From: Clostridium sardiniense | GTDB lineage: Bacteria > Bacillota > Clostridia > Clostridiales > Clostridiaceae | NCBI RefSeq assembly: GCF_016907995.1 | Contig: NZ_JAFBDA010000027.1 | Location: 1-42,047, forward strand | Direction of reading: 5' to 3' | Length of the DNA: 42,047 nt | Shown: positions 17,075-26,100 of the stretch, piece after piece | Layout of the letters: every line of letters begins with the position of its first letter | How positions within the stretch are numbered: position 1 is the stretch's first letter | Made by a program: the position numbers and the translations under genes | The notes under the pieces: model-generated | Told to the model about the DNA's origin: nothing | The model's database searches: none | The model's input: the letters and a program-made list of their open reading frames with translations, nothing else

Positions 17075-17749
17075 TTATTTAATTTTTTTAATATGTTTAT
17101 GTATACGTAAAATATAATACATTAGGAAAACAAAAGAATATATTAAAACATCACTTAACTTTCCCTTTTGAATTTTAGGAATAAATAAAAGCATTATGTG
17201 AATATAGATTAATCCGTAAAAAACATAAGCTGAACGTTGTATTTTCTTCCATTTATTATAAGGCATCTTCCTTCTTACAGATGGAAATGATGTAACCATT
17301 AAAGGAATCATTAAACAAATCATTACGATTGTCATTAGCGTTGCTATTAATTTATATGTTGAAAGAGAGCTTGGATTAGTGAAAAGAACAGGGAAGTAAT
17401 AAAAACCATATAAAATATTATGTCCGAGTGTTAATATACATGCTATTATAGATAGTTCAGCACGGATACTCATAAATCTTTTTGTTATAGTTAAAGATCT
17501 ACTTAAAGCACCAGTATACATTACTATAGTAAACAATGCTAAAGAGATTGTTCCCCTAGAAAAAATGCTAATTAAATATTTATTTACAAACTCTGGGAAA
17601 TAAATATTTAATTTCATTCTTGAATATGTAATAAAGAAAATTGCAATTAATGCTGAAATTAAATAAAGAATATTTGCGTGCGATTTTATCTGTTTATTCA
17701 AGAAAAAACCTAAAGCAGATAAAATTAGAATTGAAATAATAAGTAACAT
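17075..17749 (-). CDS. Ferric-reductase-like transmembrane protein
   Basis: This 224-aa protein has six or seven hydrophobic helices and no cytosolic flavin domain. Histidines lie within helices (LTLGHNILYGFYY and LIYIHIMLLF), as expected for heme ligands in the FRD/MsrQ-like superfamily. The likely start is the ATG at 17749, because AAGGAGG lies 4 bases before it. The frame could open six codons earlier at 17767, but that would put the ribosome site inside the coding region. A strong promoter and a Fur box overlie the start region, so iron should repress it. Electron transfer for iron reduction is inferred from fold and regulation. Confidence 0.7.
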   Translation of the reverse strand: MLLIISILILSALGFFLNKQIKSHANILYLISALIAIFFITYSRMKLNIYFPEFVNKYLISIFSRGTISLALFTIVMYTGALSRSLTITKRFMSIRAELSIIACILTLGHNILYGFYYFPVLFTNPSSLSTYKLIATLMTIVMICLMIPLMVTSFPSVRRKMPYNKWKKIQRSAYVFYGLIYIHIMLLFIPKIQKGKLSDVLIYSFVFLMYYILRIHKHIKKIK

Positions 17750-17767
17750 AAAGTCCTCCTTTGTCAT

Positions 17768-17816
17768 TGAAAATCATTATCAATTGAATTATATATTGAG
17801 TTCATAATTTAGTCAA
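17768..17816 (-). promoter_or_regulatory. Fur-controlled promoter of the ferric-reductase-like gene
   Basis: Read on the minus strand, TTGACT and TATAAT are 17 bases apart (17811-17816 and 17788-17793). They are followed by TGATAATGATTTTCA (17782-17768), a 14-of-15 match to the Fur consensus. The box covers the transcription start and reaches nearly to the ribosome site. Confidence 0.85.
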
Positions 17817-18253
17817 GAAAAATAATTTATTGAAAAAACAAAATACATATAATAAAATTAGAATGTAATGTAAATGGAATACTATACCTATAAAAATATT
17901 TTAGAAATATAGAATTAATTACATTACTAAATATATTATGTAAAACAGTCAATTTAGTAAATTATTATACGGACATTTAAAAAACTTAGAAGTATATTTG
18001 AAGCTAGTGATGTGAGAGCGTATATTATTAATTCATAAAAAATAGTAGGCTTTTACATCATTTTTTAATACAAACTTCAAAGATAGATTTTTAATGAGTG
18101 AAAATAGATCTTACAATAATAGCTTTTATTAAGAAGATGAGATTTTGAAGGGATTTTGAAATTTTAAGAATTATAAATATGTTAAGAGGTTTAAGTTAAT
18201 AAAAGTAGTATAATAGGAATAGTAAATTGAATTAAGGAAGGAAATAAAGATTT
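17817..18253. other. Intergenic stretch before topB
   Basis: No gene is visible. TATAAT at 18209-18214 may be the -10 element of topB, but no convincing -35 sequence is found at the right distance. AAGGAAGG at the end is the topB ribosome site. Confidence 0.4.
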
Positions 18254-20428
18254 ATGAAATCATTAGTTTTAGCAGAAAAGCCTTCAGTTGGAAGAGAACT
18301 TGGAAGAGTTTTAAGATGTAATAAAAAAGGAAATGGATTCCTAGAAGGAGATAAATATATAGTAACTTGGGCTCTTGGTCATTTAGTAACACTAGATGCA
18401 CCAGAAGGATATAACCCAGAGTGGAAAAAATGGTCTATGGAGACATTACCAATGCTTCCAAAGCATATGAAGCTTACAGTAATTAAAGGTAGCGGAAAGC
18501 AATATAAGATTGTAAAAGATCAAATGGTTAGAAAAGATGTAAATGAAATAATCATTGCAACAGATGCTGGACGTGAAGGAGAGCTAGTTGCACGTTGGAT
18601 TATAGAAAAAGCACATGTAAAGAAGCCTATTAAGAGACTTTGGATATCATCTCAAACAGATAAAGCAATAAAAGATGGATTTAATAACTTAAAAGATGGA
18701 AGAGCATACGATAATCTTTATCATGCAGCAGAGTGTAGAGCAGAGGCAGACTGGATTGTTGGTCTTAATGTAACAAGAGCATTAACTTGTAAGCATAATG
18801 CACAGCTTTCAGCAGGTAGAGTTCAATCACCAACTTTAGCTATGATAGTACAAAGAGAAGAGGACATTAGAAACTTTAAACCAAAGGAATACTACACTAT
18901 TAATGTTAAAACAGATAGATGTAATTTCACTTGGGTAAATAAAGATAATAATTCAAGAGTATTTAATAAAGATTTCTCAGATAAAGTAGTATCAAAGCTT
19001 AGAGGCGGAGAAGGAAAGATAATAGATGTTAATGAAAGTCATAAAAAAACATTCTCACCAAAGCTTTATGATTTAACAGAGCTTCAAAGAGATTGTAATA
19101 AGATATGGGGATATTCAGCAAAGCAAACATTAAACATAATGCAAAGACTTTATGAAAACCATAAGCTTTTAACATATCCAAGAACAGATTCAAGATATAT
19201 ATCTAAAGATATAGTAGCTACAATTCCAGAAAGGCTTAAAGGAATTGCTGTAGGTGAATATAGAATGATAGCTACAGACTTACTTAAAACTAAAATAACT
19301 GGAAATAAAAGCTTTGTTGATGATGCAAAGGTTTCAGACCACCACGCTATAATTCCAACAGAAGAAAGAGGAAACTTAGCAAACCTTAGCTCAGAAGAAA
19401 GACATGTTTATGACTTAGTAGTTAAGAGATTCTTGTCAGTGCTTATGCCTCCATTTGAATATATACAAACAACTCTTACTGGAGAAGTAAATGGAGAAAA
19501 GCTTATAGCAAAAGGAAAAGTTGTAAAATCAAAGGGATGGAAAAAGGTCTTTGATAGAGAAGATGATGAAGAAGATTCAGATATAAAAGAGCAAGAACTT
19601 CCTAAGATGAGTAAAGGTGATTCATTTAAAGTTAAAGAAGTTATAGAAAAGAAGGGTGAAACAAAGCCGCCTACAAGATTTAATGAAGGAACACTTCTAT
19701 CTGCAATGGAAAATCCTCAAAAGTATATAGCAGTAGATAAAGAGTCAGCTAAGACTTTAGGGGAAACAGGAGGACTTGGAACTGTTGCAACTAGAGCAGA
19801 TATAATAGAAAAGTTATTTAACTCATTTGTTATAGAGAAGAAAGGAAAAGAAATATTCCCAACTTCAAAGGGTAAGCAACTTATAGAATTAGTACCTAAT
19901 GAACTAAAATCACCTCTTCTTACAGCAAAATGGGAAGGTGAACTTGATAGAATAGCAAAGGGGAAGGAAGATCCTAATTTATTTATAAAGAATATGAAAA
20001 ACTATTCAACTGCATTAGTTGAAGCAGTGAAGCAAGAGAATGCTAAGTTCCATCATGATAATTTAACTGGTAAGAAGTGTCCAGAGTGTGGGAAATACAT
20101 GCTTGAAGTTAAAGGCAAGAATGGAACTATGAATGTATGCCAAGATAGAGAATGCGGACATAGAGAAAATGTAGCAAGACTTACTAATGCAAGATGCCCA
20201 GAGTGTAAGAAGAAGTTAGAGCTTAGAGGTAGTGGAGATGGCAAGATATATGTATGTCCAGGTACTAACTGTAACTTTAGGGAAAAGGAATCTCAATTTA
20301 AGAAGAGATTTGATAAAAATGGTAAGGTAAATAAGAGGGAAGTAAATAAGATAATGAAGCAAATGAAGAAGGAAGCTGAAGAGGAAATGAATAATCCATT
20401 TGCAGCACTTTTGAAAGATTTTAAATAG
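18254..20428 (+). CDS. topB: DNA topoisomerase III
   Basis: This is a 724-aa type IA topoisomerase, which relaxes and decatenates DNA by single-strand passage. The N-terminal Toprim domain starts with LAEKPSVGRELGRVL and has the acidic DAGREGE motif near 104. The catalytic tyrosine is Y308 in LLTYPRTDSRYIS. Two four-cysteine zinc ribbons close the protein (about 609-635, CPECGKYM...C..CGH; and 648-675, CPECKKKL...CPGTNC), followed by a Lys/Glu-rich tail. The gene is complete. Its last 746 bases are repeated at 30045-30790 with about 20 substitutions, nearly all silent, so this copy may be a mosaic formed when the accessory insert was acquired. Confidence 0.95.
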   Translation: MKSLVLAEKPSVGRELGRVLRCNKKGNGFLEGDKYIVTWALGHLVTLDAPEGYNPEWKKWSMETLPMLPKHMKLTVIKGSGKQYKIVKDQMVRKDVNEIIIATDAGREGELVARWIIEKAHVKKPIKRLWISSQTDKAIKDGFNNLKDGRAYDNLYHAAECRAEADWIVGLNVTRALTCKHNAQLSAGRVQSPTLAMIVQREEDIRNFKPKEYYTINVKTDRCNFTWVNKDNNSRVFNKDFSDKVVSKLRGGEGKIIDVNESHKKTFSPKLYDLTELQRDCNKIWGYSAKQTLNIMQRLYENHKLLTYPRTDSRYISKDIVATIPERLKGIAVGEYRMIATDLLKTKITGNKSFVDDAKVSDHHAIIPTEERGNLANLSSEERHVYDLVVKRFLSVLMPPFEYIQTTLTGEVNGEKLIAKGKVVKSKGWKKVFDREDDEEDSDIKEQELPKMSKGDSFKVKEVIEKKGETKPPTRFNEGTLLSAMENPQKYIAVDKESAKTLGETGGLGTVATRADIIEKLFNSFVIEKKGKEIFPTSKGKQLIELVPNELKSPLLTAKWEGELDRIAKGKEDPNLFIKNMKNYSTALVEAVKQENAKFHHDNLTGKKCPECGKYMLEVKGKNGTMNVCQDRECGHRENVARLTNARCPECKKKLELRGSGDGKIYVCPGTNCNFREKESQFKKRFDKNGKVNKREVNKIMKQMKKEAEEEMNNPFAALLKDFK

Positions 20429-20450
20429 ATAGTATTTATAGCAGAGAAGT
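19683..20450 (+). repeat. Direct repeat, left copy (topB 3' end and terminator start)
   Basis: This 768-bp segment matches 30045-30812 without gaps (constant offset of 10,362). I count about 20 mismatches in the coding part. Homology runs past the stop codon into the first arm of the terminator and then ends. Confidence 0.95.
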
Positions 20451-20480
20451 TTTAAAAACTTCCCTGCTATAATTTTATAT
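20437..20480 (+). terminator. Terminator of topB (left copy)
   Basis: TATAGCAG pairs with CTGCTATA, with an inner GAAGTTT/AAACTTC stem, followed by a T-rich tail. The outer stem is shared with the right copy at 30798-30843 but the inner part differs. Confidence 0.85.
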
Positions 20481-20584
20481 TATATAATTTATATGTTTTA
20501 AAATACTAAATACTGAGTTAGTATTTAAAGTTTATTTTGTTCAAAATTTTAAATATATACTTAAAAATACGAATAACTCCAACT

Positions 20585-21234
20585 TAAATTGCTGAAGTAT
20601 TTTGATCTTTCTGAGAACATTATTTCAAATTGTAACAAAATATATCCTCCATTTCCTATTGGCGAAGTTCATTTTTCATAATTTGATCGGTTGCTAAATA
20701 TAAAGATTTTCTTAATGATTCATCTGTAGGCAATACTGTTCTTATTTTAGTACATTTTGGTAGTTGTCTATTAAATACTTCAAGTGTGTTTGTAGCATGA
20801 ATCATCTTTCTTATTGTCTTTGAAAAAGCAAAGAATGTACTTAATTTATCAAAATTAGAATAATAAGAATCTATAACTAGAGCATACTTATAATCCCGTT
20901 TTTCTTTTTCTATATATAGTCCAATGATTTTTTGATCAAATTCATTGTAATTTTTTATATATTTCTTTACAGATACCGGAGTACAATTACTATTTCTATG
21001 TCTTGGAATTACTTCTAACAGTTTTACTTGATGTTCCATTTCTATAATTTTTAGAATCATTATCTTCTAAAGCTCTTTAATACGTACTTCTACCTAAATG
21101 TTATTTAATTTCAGCTTATAACAATTGATGCATAACATCGTTGAATAGCCTTTTCATCAATTCATTTTTACCCACTAAATTTTCAACAGATTTACAAATT
21201 TTAATCTCTTATTGATGATTATTTTTTTATTCAT
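20585..21234 (-). pseudogene. IS256-family transposase remnant
   Basis: Read on the minus strand, fragments of a mutator-type (IS256) transposase follow in order. These are LVGKNELMKRLFNDVMHQLL, HLGRSTY, EDNDSKNYRNGTSSKTVRS and, in another frame, IPRHRNSNCTPVSVKKY, then KLSTFFAFSKTIRKMIHATN, TLEVFNRQLPKCTKIR and DESLRKSLYLAT, and finally PIGNGGYILLQFEIMFSER in a third frame. Several stops and frameshifts are present. The middle with most of the catalytic DDE core is deleted between IIGLY and the LSTFF block. It cannot make a working transposase. A 134-aa open stretch (20656-21060) covers only part of it. Confidence 0.88.
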
Positions 21235-21302
21235 TTGAAATCCTATTTAAAATCTTTAAGAATATTATTTCAGATTTTCCAGTTTATTATACCAAAAAGA
21301 CC

Positions 21303-21336
21303 GTAGATAAATTGGCTTTTACACAAATTTATCTAC
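21303..21336. repeat. 11-bp inverted repeat
   Basis: GTAGATAAATT and AATTTATCTAC flank a 12-nt spacer, about 70 bases beyond the N-terminal end of the IS256 remnant. It may be part of an IS end or a relic terminator. Confidence 0.45.
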
Positions 21337-22076
21337 TCTCTGAAGCAATACAGGCACCTTAGTATGTATATAATGATGTCTATATTTTCTTTTCTAGGTG
21401 TTTTATAGAGTATTAATTCTAATTTTATATATAAGGTTCTCTCTGCTAAAAAGAAAATATTTGTGATGTTGGTAAATCTTAAAATTATGGGCTCACTTAC
21501 TATGTCTGAAGTATTTTGTTAGACTATTATCTAATGCAGTTTTTCATCCTATTATTGGTTACAGTTATATTTTTGAGCCATCTTGTAAATACCCTTTTAC
21601 TAATATCAACAAATTCAATAAGATGGTAGTAGACTAACACTATCTTTATTAGTTTCTTTAATCAATACAACTATTTTCAATACTAATTAATCTTTTCCTT
21701 TTCCTCAAAAAGTGTATCTAGTTTTTTTAAAATTACTAATAATGATGATATTTTAAATTAATAAATTCTTTAGATATTTTGATAGATTTAGCTTATTATG
21801 GTTGTATTATGTGATTTTATTTTAAACTAATTCACTAACATAAGTGGAAATGATATATAGAAGTAAACTATTAAATACTTTTGATTTCAATTCGTATTTT
21901 TTGTTCAATTTGTGTTATATAGCTGTTTATTACATTTCTTATGTGAAGCTATTTTCAATAGACTCCTTTTTTACTTAAAACATTTATATTTTATAAGTCT
22001 ATTTTTATTAAGATATTTATGACTAAGTATTATAAGAAAAAAATGTTAAAGAAATTAACAAATTATGAAAAAAATA
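21337..22076. other. Gene-free degenerate DNA
   Basis: About 740 bases contain many stops in all frames and no fragment I can assign. The base composition is slightly less AT-rich in its first half than the RiPP cluster. It is probably decayed mobile DNA between the IS256 remnant and the RiPP promoter. Confidence 0.5.
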
Positions 22077-22105
22077 TTGACGATACAAGGATAAAGCAAT
22101 AAAAT
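22077..22105 (+). promoter_or_regulatory. Promoter of the RiPP cluster
   Basis: TTGACG at 22077-22082 and TAAAAT at 22100-22105 are separated by 17 bases. It gives a leader of about 80 nt before the first radical SAM gene. Confidence 0.7.
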
Positions 22106-22142
22106 GTAAATAAATGAATAAATAGTAAAATTTTAATAAAAT

Positions 22143-22164
22143 ATACCAAAAGGTATTATTTGGT
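22143..22164. promoter_or_regulatory. Operator-like overlapping palindromes
   Basis: ATACC-AAAA-GGTAT (22143-22156) overlaps ACCAAA-8-TTTGGT (22145-22164). The site lies downstream of the promoter, where a repressor could block elongation. No regulator gene lies in the cluster. Confidence 0.4.
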
Positions 22165-22193
22165 GCATTTTAAATAAGAGGGGATGAGGGATT

Positions 22194-23291
22194 ATGGAAG
22201 AGAATTTTATAAAAGATAGCAAAATTCAAACAGGACCAATGATGATTTCATTAGATATAACATATCGATGTACATTAAGATGCTTACATTGCTTTAATAG
22301 TAGTGGTGAACATAATTTAGGAATTGAAGAAATGTCTGACGAAAATGTTTTAGATGTTGTCAGAGATATTTTGGAATTAAAACCGAATGTTATTTGTATA
22401 TGTGGTGGAGAACCACTCCTTAGAAAAGAACTTATTTATAAAATTGCTAAATTATTAACAGATGAAAGTAAAAATGAAATAGTGGTAAATATGGTTACAA
22501 ATGGTGAATTAGTTACAAGAGAGGTTGCACAAAATTTAAAAGATTCAGGAATATCAAATATCCAAGTAAGTTTAGATGGTCATTGTGATGAATTACATGA
22601 TTGGATTAGAAATAAAAAGGGAAGCTTTAAAAAAGCTGTACAAGCTATTAAATATTTAAAAGAGTGTAACCTAAGAGTAGGAGTTGCAACTACACCAACA
22701 TTAAGAAATATAAATCAGATTGAAAAGGTAGTAGAATTATGTGAAAAACTTAAAGTTGATGAATTTAGAATGCAACCATTGATGTTATTAGGTAGAGCAG
22801 AACAAAATTTAAAAGATTATATGCCAGAATATAATGATTATAGAAAATTAGCAAGATATATAAACAAGAAAAAAGTAAATAATGTAGGTACAAATAAAAT
22901 GCAATTTGATTGGGGAGATCCTATTGATCATTTGGTTAGATCAAAAACAAGAATAGATGGATATTCTCATTATGTAGGTATAAATGCTTATGGTGATATT
23001 ACAGTTTCGCCATACTTACCAATAAAATTTGGTAATATAAGAAGAAATAGTTTACTAAAGTATTGGAATAATGGATTAAGTGAAGCTTGGGGAATAAATT
23101 TATTAAGACAAATTGCAGAATTACCTAAATCATGCAGCGAACTGGATATAACAGAAATTAATAGTAACTTACCAAGAGTATATAAGGAAAAAAATATTGA
23201 TTTAGACTTAATAAAAATCAAGGATATAAATTCAGTTACATTAGATAATATTCATAAGTACAATTTAGAAGGAGAGTTTATATATGAATAA
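22194..23291 (+). CDS. Radical SAM peptide-modifying enzyme, SPASM cysteines absent
   Basis: This 365-aa radical SAM protein has its [4Fe-4S] ligands at C26, C30 and C33 in the motif CTLRCLHC. The SAM-binding GGEPL (about 73-77) and a TNGELV strand follow. The fold continues through a typical TIM-barrel end and the SPASM-like landmark INAYGDITVSPYLPIKFGNI. At that place SPASM enzymes have cysteines (usually GxxxxC), but here they are missing, and only one cysteine (in KSCSEL) follows. It may therefore lack auxiliary clusters and perform a simpler hydrogen-abstraction reaction, such as epimerisation with an external or peptide-borne donor; that is inference. It is the first gene after the promoter. 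Its stop overlaps the next start by 8 bases. Confidence 0.85.
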   Translation: MEENFIKDSKIQTGPMMISLDITYRCTLRCLHCFNSSGEHNLGIEEMSDENVLDVVRDILELKPNVICICGGEPLLRKELIYKIAKLLTDESKNEIVVNMVTNGELVTREVAQNLKDSGISNIQVSLDGHCDELHDWIRNKKGSFKKAVQAIKYLKECNLRVGVATTPTLRNINQIEKVVELCEKLKVDEFRMQPLMLLGRAEQNLKDYMPEYNDYRKLARYINKKKVNNVGTNKMQFDWGDPIDHLVRSKTRIDGYSHYVGINAYGDITVSPYLPIKFGNIRRNSLLKYWNNGLSEAWGINLLRQIAELPKSCSELDITEINSNLPRVYKEKNIDLDLIKIKDINSVTLDNIHKYNLEGEFIYE

Positions 23292-23781
23292 ATTTAAATT
23301 ATTAGAAATAAGTGATAGCTATAAGATAAGTGATTTTATAAAACAAAGTGATATCTTTATAGATAAAAAAAATAATATCATTGGAGCTCATTATAATATA
23401 CAGGAATTCGATGAAGTTGCAATAAGGGAATATATGTTTAATTATGAAATCTTATGTTTTGCTAGTGTGATAGATAGTAAAATAGATTCAATGCTATACT
23501 ATGTATTACCTAAAGATATTAGTAATGTAACTTCTATTGAGCTGAAGTTATTTACAAATATAAATTCAAAGAATTGTAGTGATTTTATAAAATTTTCAGT
23601 TTTTAAAATTAATGAAATATTTGAAGATTTATATAAAAGAATAACGATATATATTAAAGAAGAAGAATTAAATAATGAATTGAAAAATAAATTAAAAGAA
23701 TTAAATTTTGAGAGAGAAATTTTATTAAAAAATGAACTTGGAATGGATCAAAATGTTATCATATTTGTAAAAACTATATAG
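23284..23781 (+). CDS. GNAT-like protein of unknown function in RiPP cluster
   Basis: This is a 165-aa soluble protein with no signal peptide, overlapping the previous gene by 8 bases. Its C-terminal half (ITIYIKEEELNNELKNKLKE, then NFEREILLKNELG and NVIIFVK) has the helix-strand-strand pattern of the end of GNAT acetyltransferases, but the glycine-rich acetyl-CoA loop is not visible. A similar C-terminal pattern (FIKW..., RIDIQIAENN..., F.ELGIMKDAI...DVSVKAF) ends the RRE protein at 25136. The two proteins may be distant paralogs. It could be a catalytically silent GNAT fold or a partner subunit. Function unknown. Confidence 0.6.
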   Translation: MNKFKLLEISDSYKISDFIKQSDIFIDKKNNIIGAHYNIQEFDEVAIREYMFNYEILCFASVIDSKIDSMLYYVLPKDISNVTSIELKLFTNINSKNCSDFIKFSVFKINEIFEDLYKRITIYIKEEELNNELKNKLKELNFEREILLKNELGMDQNVIIFVKTI

Positions 23782-23799
23782 TGAAAAAGGAGAAATTAT

Positions 23800-25143
23800 A
23801 TGAGGATAGACTCTATTCATTGGGAGATAACAAGTAAATGTAATTTGAATTGTAGACATTGTTTTGTGGATAAGACAGTAAATGAAATTAAAGATTTACC
23901 ATTTGAGGAGTCAATTAAAATCATAAAAAGATTGGCAGGTTTAGGAGTAAAAAAAATAACATTTTCGACTAAAGAGCCATTGATCTATAAAAATATAAGT
24001 GAACTTATAAATCTTTGTAATAAATATGGAATAATAACTGATATGGTTACAAATGGAATATTATTAGAGGATATAGAATTTGCAAAGAAAATTATGAGTA
24101 CTAGTCTATCAGCAATATTTATTAGTATAGAAGGAATTACTAAAGAATCTAATGATTATATTAGAGGAAAAGGTAGTTTTAATAAGATTATAAGAGCAAT
24201 TAAAAATGTAAGACGAGTATCGAATAAACATTTAGGAATACAAATGACATTGAATAAATATAACATGAAGGAAGTGGATAAAATTCCGCAGTTTTTTAAT
24301 GAATTAAATATCAATTCATTAAATATTGGAGGAATAGCTAGTCAAGGAAATGCTTTAGAAAATTTAGAGATACAAATCACTGATGAAGAATTTAGAAAAA
24401 GTCAAGAAGAAATTGTAAAGGCTTATAATAGTTTGAAAAATAAGAAATATCAATTAAATCTTAAATCAGCATTGCCAATAGAGGTAGCCTATTTAAATTT
24501 GAAAACAGGTAGCAACTTCTTTACTTATGTACCGAAATGTTCTGTTATAAATAATTGTTATTCATTAATGAGTAATGGAAAAATAATTCCGTGTATATCT
24601 ATGTTTTCAAGTAAAGTTTTCAAGGATAAGATGTTTGAAATAGATTTAGATAACGAATTTTTAATTTTAGATAATACCAAATTTAATAAAGAAGTAAAGT
24701 CATATATTAATATACAAAAAAGAGGTATTTGTGATAATTGTAATTTTAATGATGAGTGCTTCCCATGTGTTATGACTTTTGAAGGAAAAGACTCAGGAAA
24801 AACAATGAATAAGTGTGAAATAATGTTTTCAAAGTTTGAAGATTTATTAGAGAATATTATTAAAAATAAAGAGTTATATAATGTTATGTTAAATGAAAAT
24901 ATGATTTTTATTAATAATGAGAATAATTATAAATTTAAAAGATATGACTTAAGTAACAATATGTTAATAAAGACTTATTCATGTGAAGATATACCGATAG
25001 AGATAATAAATCAATTATATAAAGATAAAATTAGCTTGAATAAATTTGAATATTTATTAAAAGGAAAATTAGGATTAAAAAAAATTCTTGCAAAATTAAT
25101 AATGGATAGTTTAATAAAGATAGAAGAGGTGGAAAATGTATAA
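23800..25143 (+). CDS. Radical SAM/SPASM peptide maturase
   Basis: This 447-aa enzyme has the radical SAM site C14, C18 and C21 (CNLNCRHC). Its SPASM region is nearly canonical: C247-x12-G260-x4-C265, then C311-x2-C314-x5-C320-x2-C323, then C339. This provides for two auxiliary Fe-S clusters, as in PqqE and sactipeptide synthases. The family forms thioether, C-C or C-O links in peptides. The GGEP-like motif is replaced by STKEPLIY near 50. Residues 360-447 form an extra C-terminal helical region. AAAGGAG precedes the ATG. Its stop overlaps the RRE gene start by 8 bases, which couples enzyme and peptide-recognition protein. The precursor at 26101 is the likely substrate. Confidence 0.88.
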   Translation: MRIDSIHWEITSKCNLNCRHCFVDKTVNEIKDLPFEESIKIIKRLAGLGVKKITFSTKEPLIYKNISELINLCNKYGIITDMVTNGILLEDIEFAKKIMSTSLSAIFISIEGITKESNDYIRGKGSFNKIIRAIKNVRRVSNKHLGIQMTLNKYNMKEVDKIPQFFNELNINSLNIGGIASQGNALENLEIQITDEEFRKSQEEIVKAYNSLKNKKYQLNLKSALPIEVAYLNLKTGSNFFTYVPKCSVINNCYSLMSNGKIIPCISMFSSKVFKDKMFEIDLDNEFLILDNTKFNKEVKSYINIQKRGICDNCNFNDECFPCVMTFEGKDSGKTMNKCEIMFSKFEDLLENIIKNKELYNVMLNENMIFINNENNYKFKRYDLSNNMLIKTYSCEDIPIEIINQLYKDKISLNKFEYLLKGKLGLKKILAKLIMDSLIKIEEVENV

Positions 25144-25978
25144 TTATTTAGAATGTAAACCAATTTTCAATAAAAAAAATTTAATTTATCAAAGAAACGA
25201 AAAAAAAGGTATTACTACATTTATTTCTAAGCATCACCCAGAGCTACAAGCTTTAGAAATGAATGAGCAGACTAATAATATTTTAAACTTATGTGATGGA
25301 AAAAAATCTATTAATGAAATTAGTAATAAGATAAAATCTAATTACTCTAATGTTACATTAGAAGAGGTTCAGGAGGATATTACAAATATAATTTTCGTTT
25401 TGTGGAGAATCGGTATAGTTGAATGGAATGGAGAACATGCATTTAAAAATATTTATGAAAAATCTATAGACAATGTAAAATATAAAATGTTGACAGAAGA
25501 TGAAGTAATAAAATTAATTAGAGAAATAGATAAATTAGATGATAGAGAGAGTAAATTGTTCCATACACCTTACGTAACTTTAGATTATATATTAAATATA
25601 TCTTCGGCACGTCAAAGAGTTTTCCATGCAACAGAGGAATACTTTAGATTAGACATAGATTCAAAATCAATTTTAACATTAGCGCTGGCTACGCCGTTAG
25701 ATGCAAGAAAAAGCTTAACTCTTACATTTTATATTGAAAATGAAAAAATACCAGAATCAACTAATATAGATGAATTTATAAAATGGTGTGTTGATACCTA
25801 TAAAAAATTAACGGGAATTGATTTTACAAGAATAGATATACAAATAGCAGAAAATAATTATAGAAGTATAAATAAATTTATAGAAAGAACGAGCTTTAAA
25901 GAATTAGGAATAATGAAGGATGCAATTAGAATAGAAGATGTATTTGATGTTTCTGTTAAAGCATTTGATATAATTTAA
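25136..25978 (+). CDS. PqqD-like RRE protein with GNAT-like C-terminal domain
   Basis: This 280-aa protein has an N-terminal domain (about 30-100: LEMNEQTNNILNLCDGKKSI, then EEVQEDITNIIFVLWRIGIV) with the PqqD/RRE winged-helix pattern that binds RiPP leader peptides. The remaining about 165 residues include ILTLALATPLDARKSLTLTF, RIDIQIAENN and the ending F.ELGIMKDAIRIEDVFDVSVKAF, which resembles the C-terminal half of GNAT acetyltransferases. A clear acetyl-CoA loop is not seen. The gene overlaps the SPASM enzyme by 8 bases. A combined RRE-GNAT architecture would place a transferase on the bound leader; this remains an inference. It is followed by a 122-base gap before the precursor. Confidence 0.7.
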   Translation: MYNYLECKPIFNKKNLIYQRNEKKGITTFISKHHPELQALEMNEQTNNILNLCDGKKSINEISNKIKSNYSNVTLEEVQEDITNIIFVLWRIGIVEWNGEHAFKNIYEKSIDNVKYKMLTEDEVIKLIREIDKLDDRESKLFHTPYVTLDYILNISSARQRVFHATEEYFRLDIDSKSILTLALATPLDARKSLTLTFYIENEKIPESTNIDEFIKWCVDTYKKLTGIDFTRIDIQIAENNYRSINKFIERTSFKELGIMKDAIRIEDVFDVSVKAFDII

Positions 25979-26100
25979 ATAAAAATTTTATTTAAAGATA
26001 GTTGCTATGCTCATTAGCTTTTTCCATTCTAATTTAAATATCTTTTAGGGGAAAAGTAATATGTTCATATAAATTAAAATTTAAAGGGGGAGGGAATACT

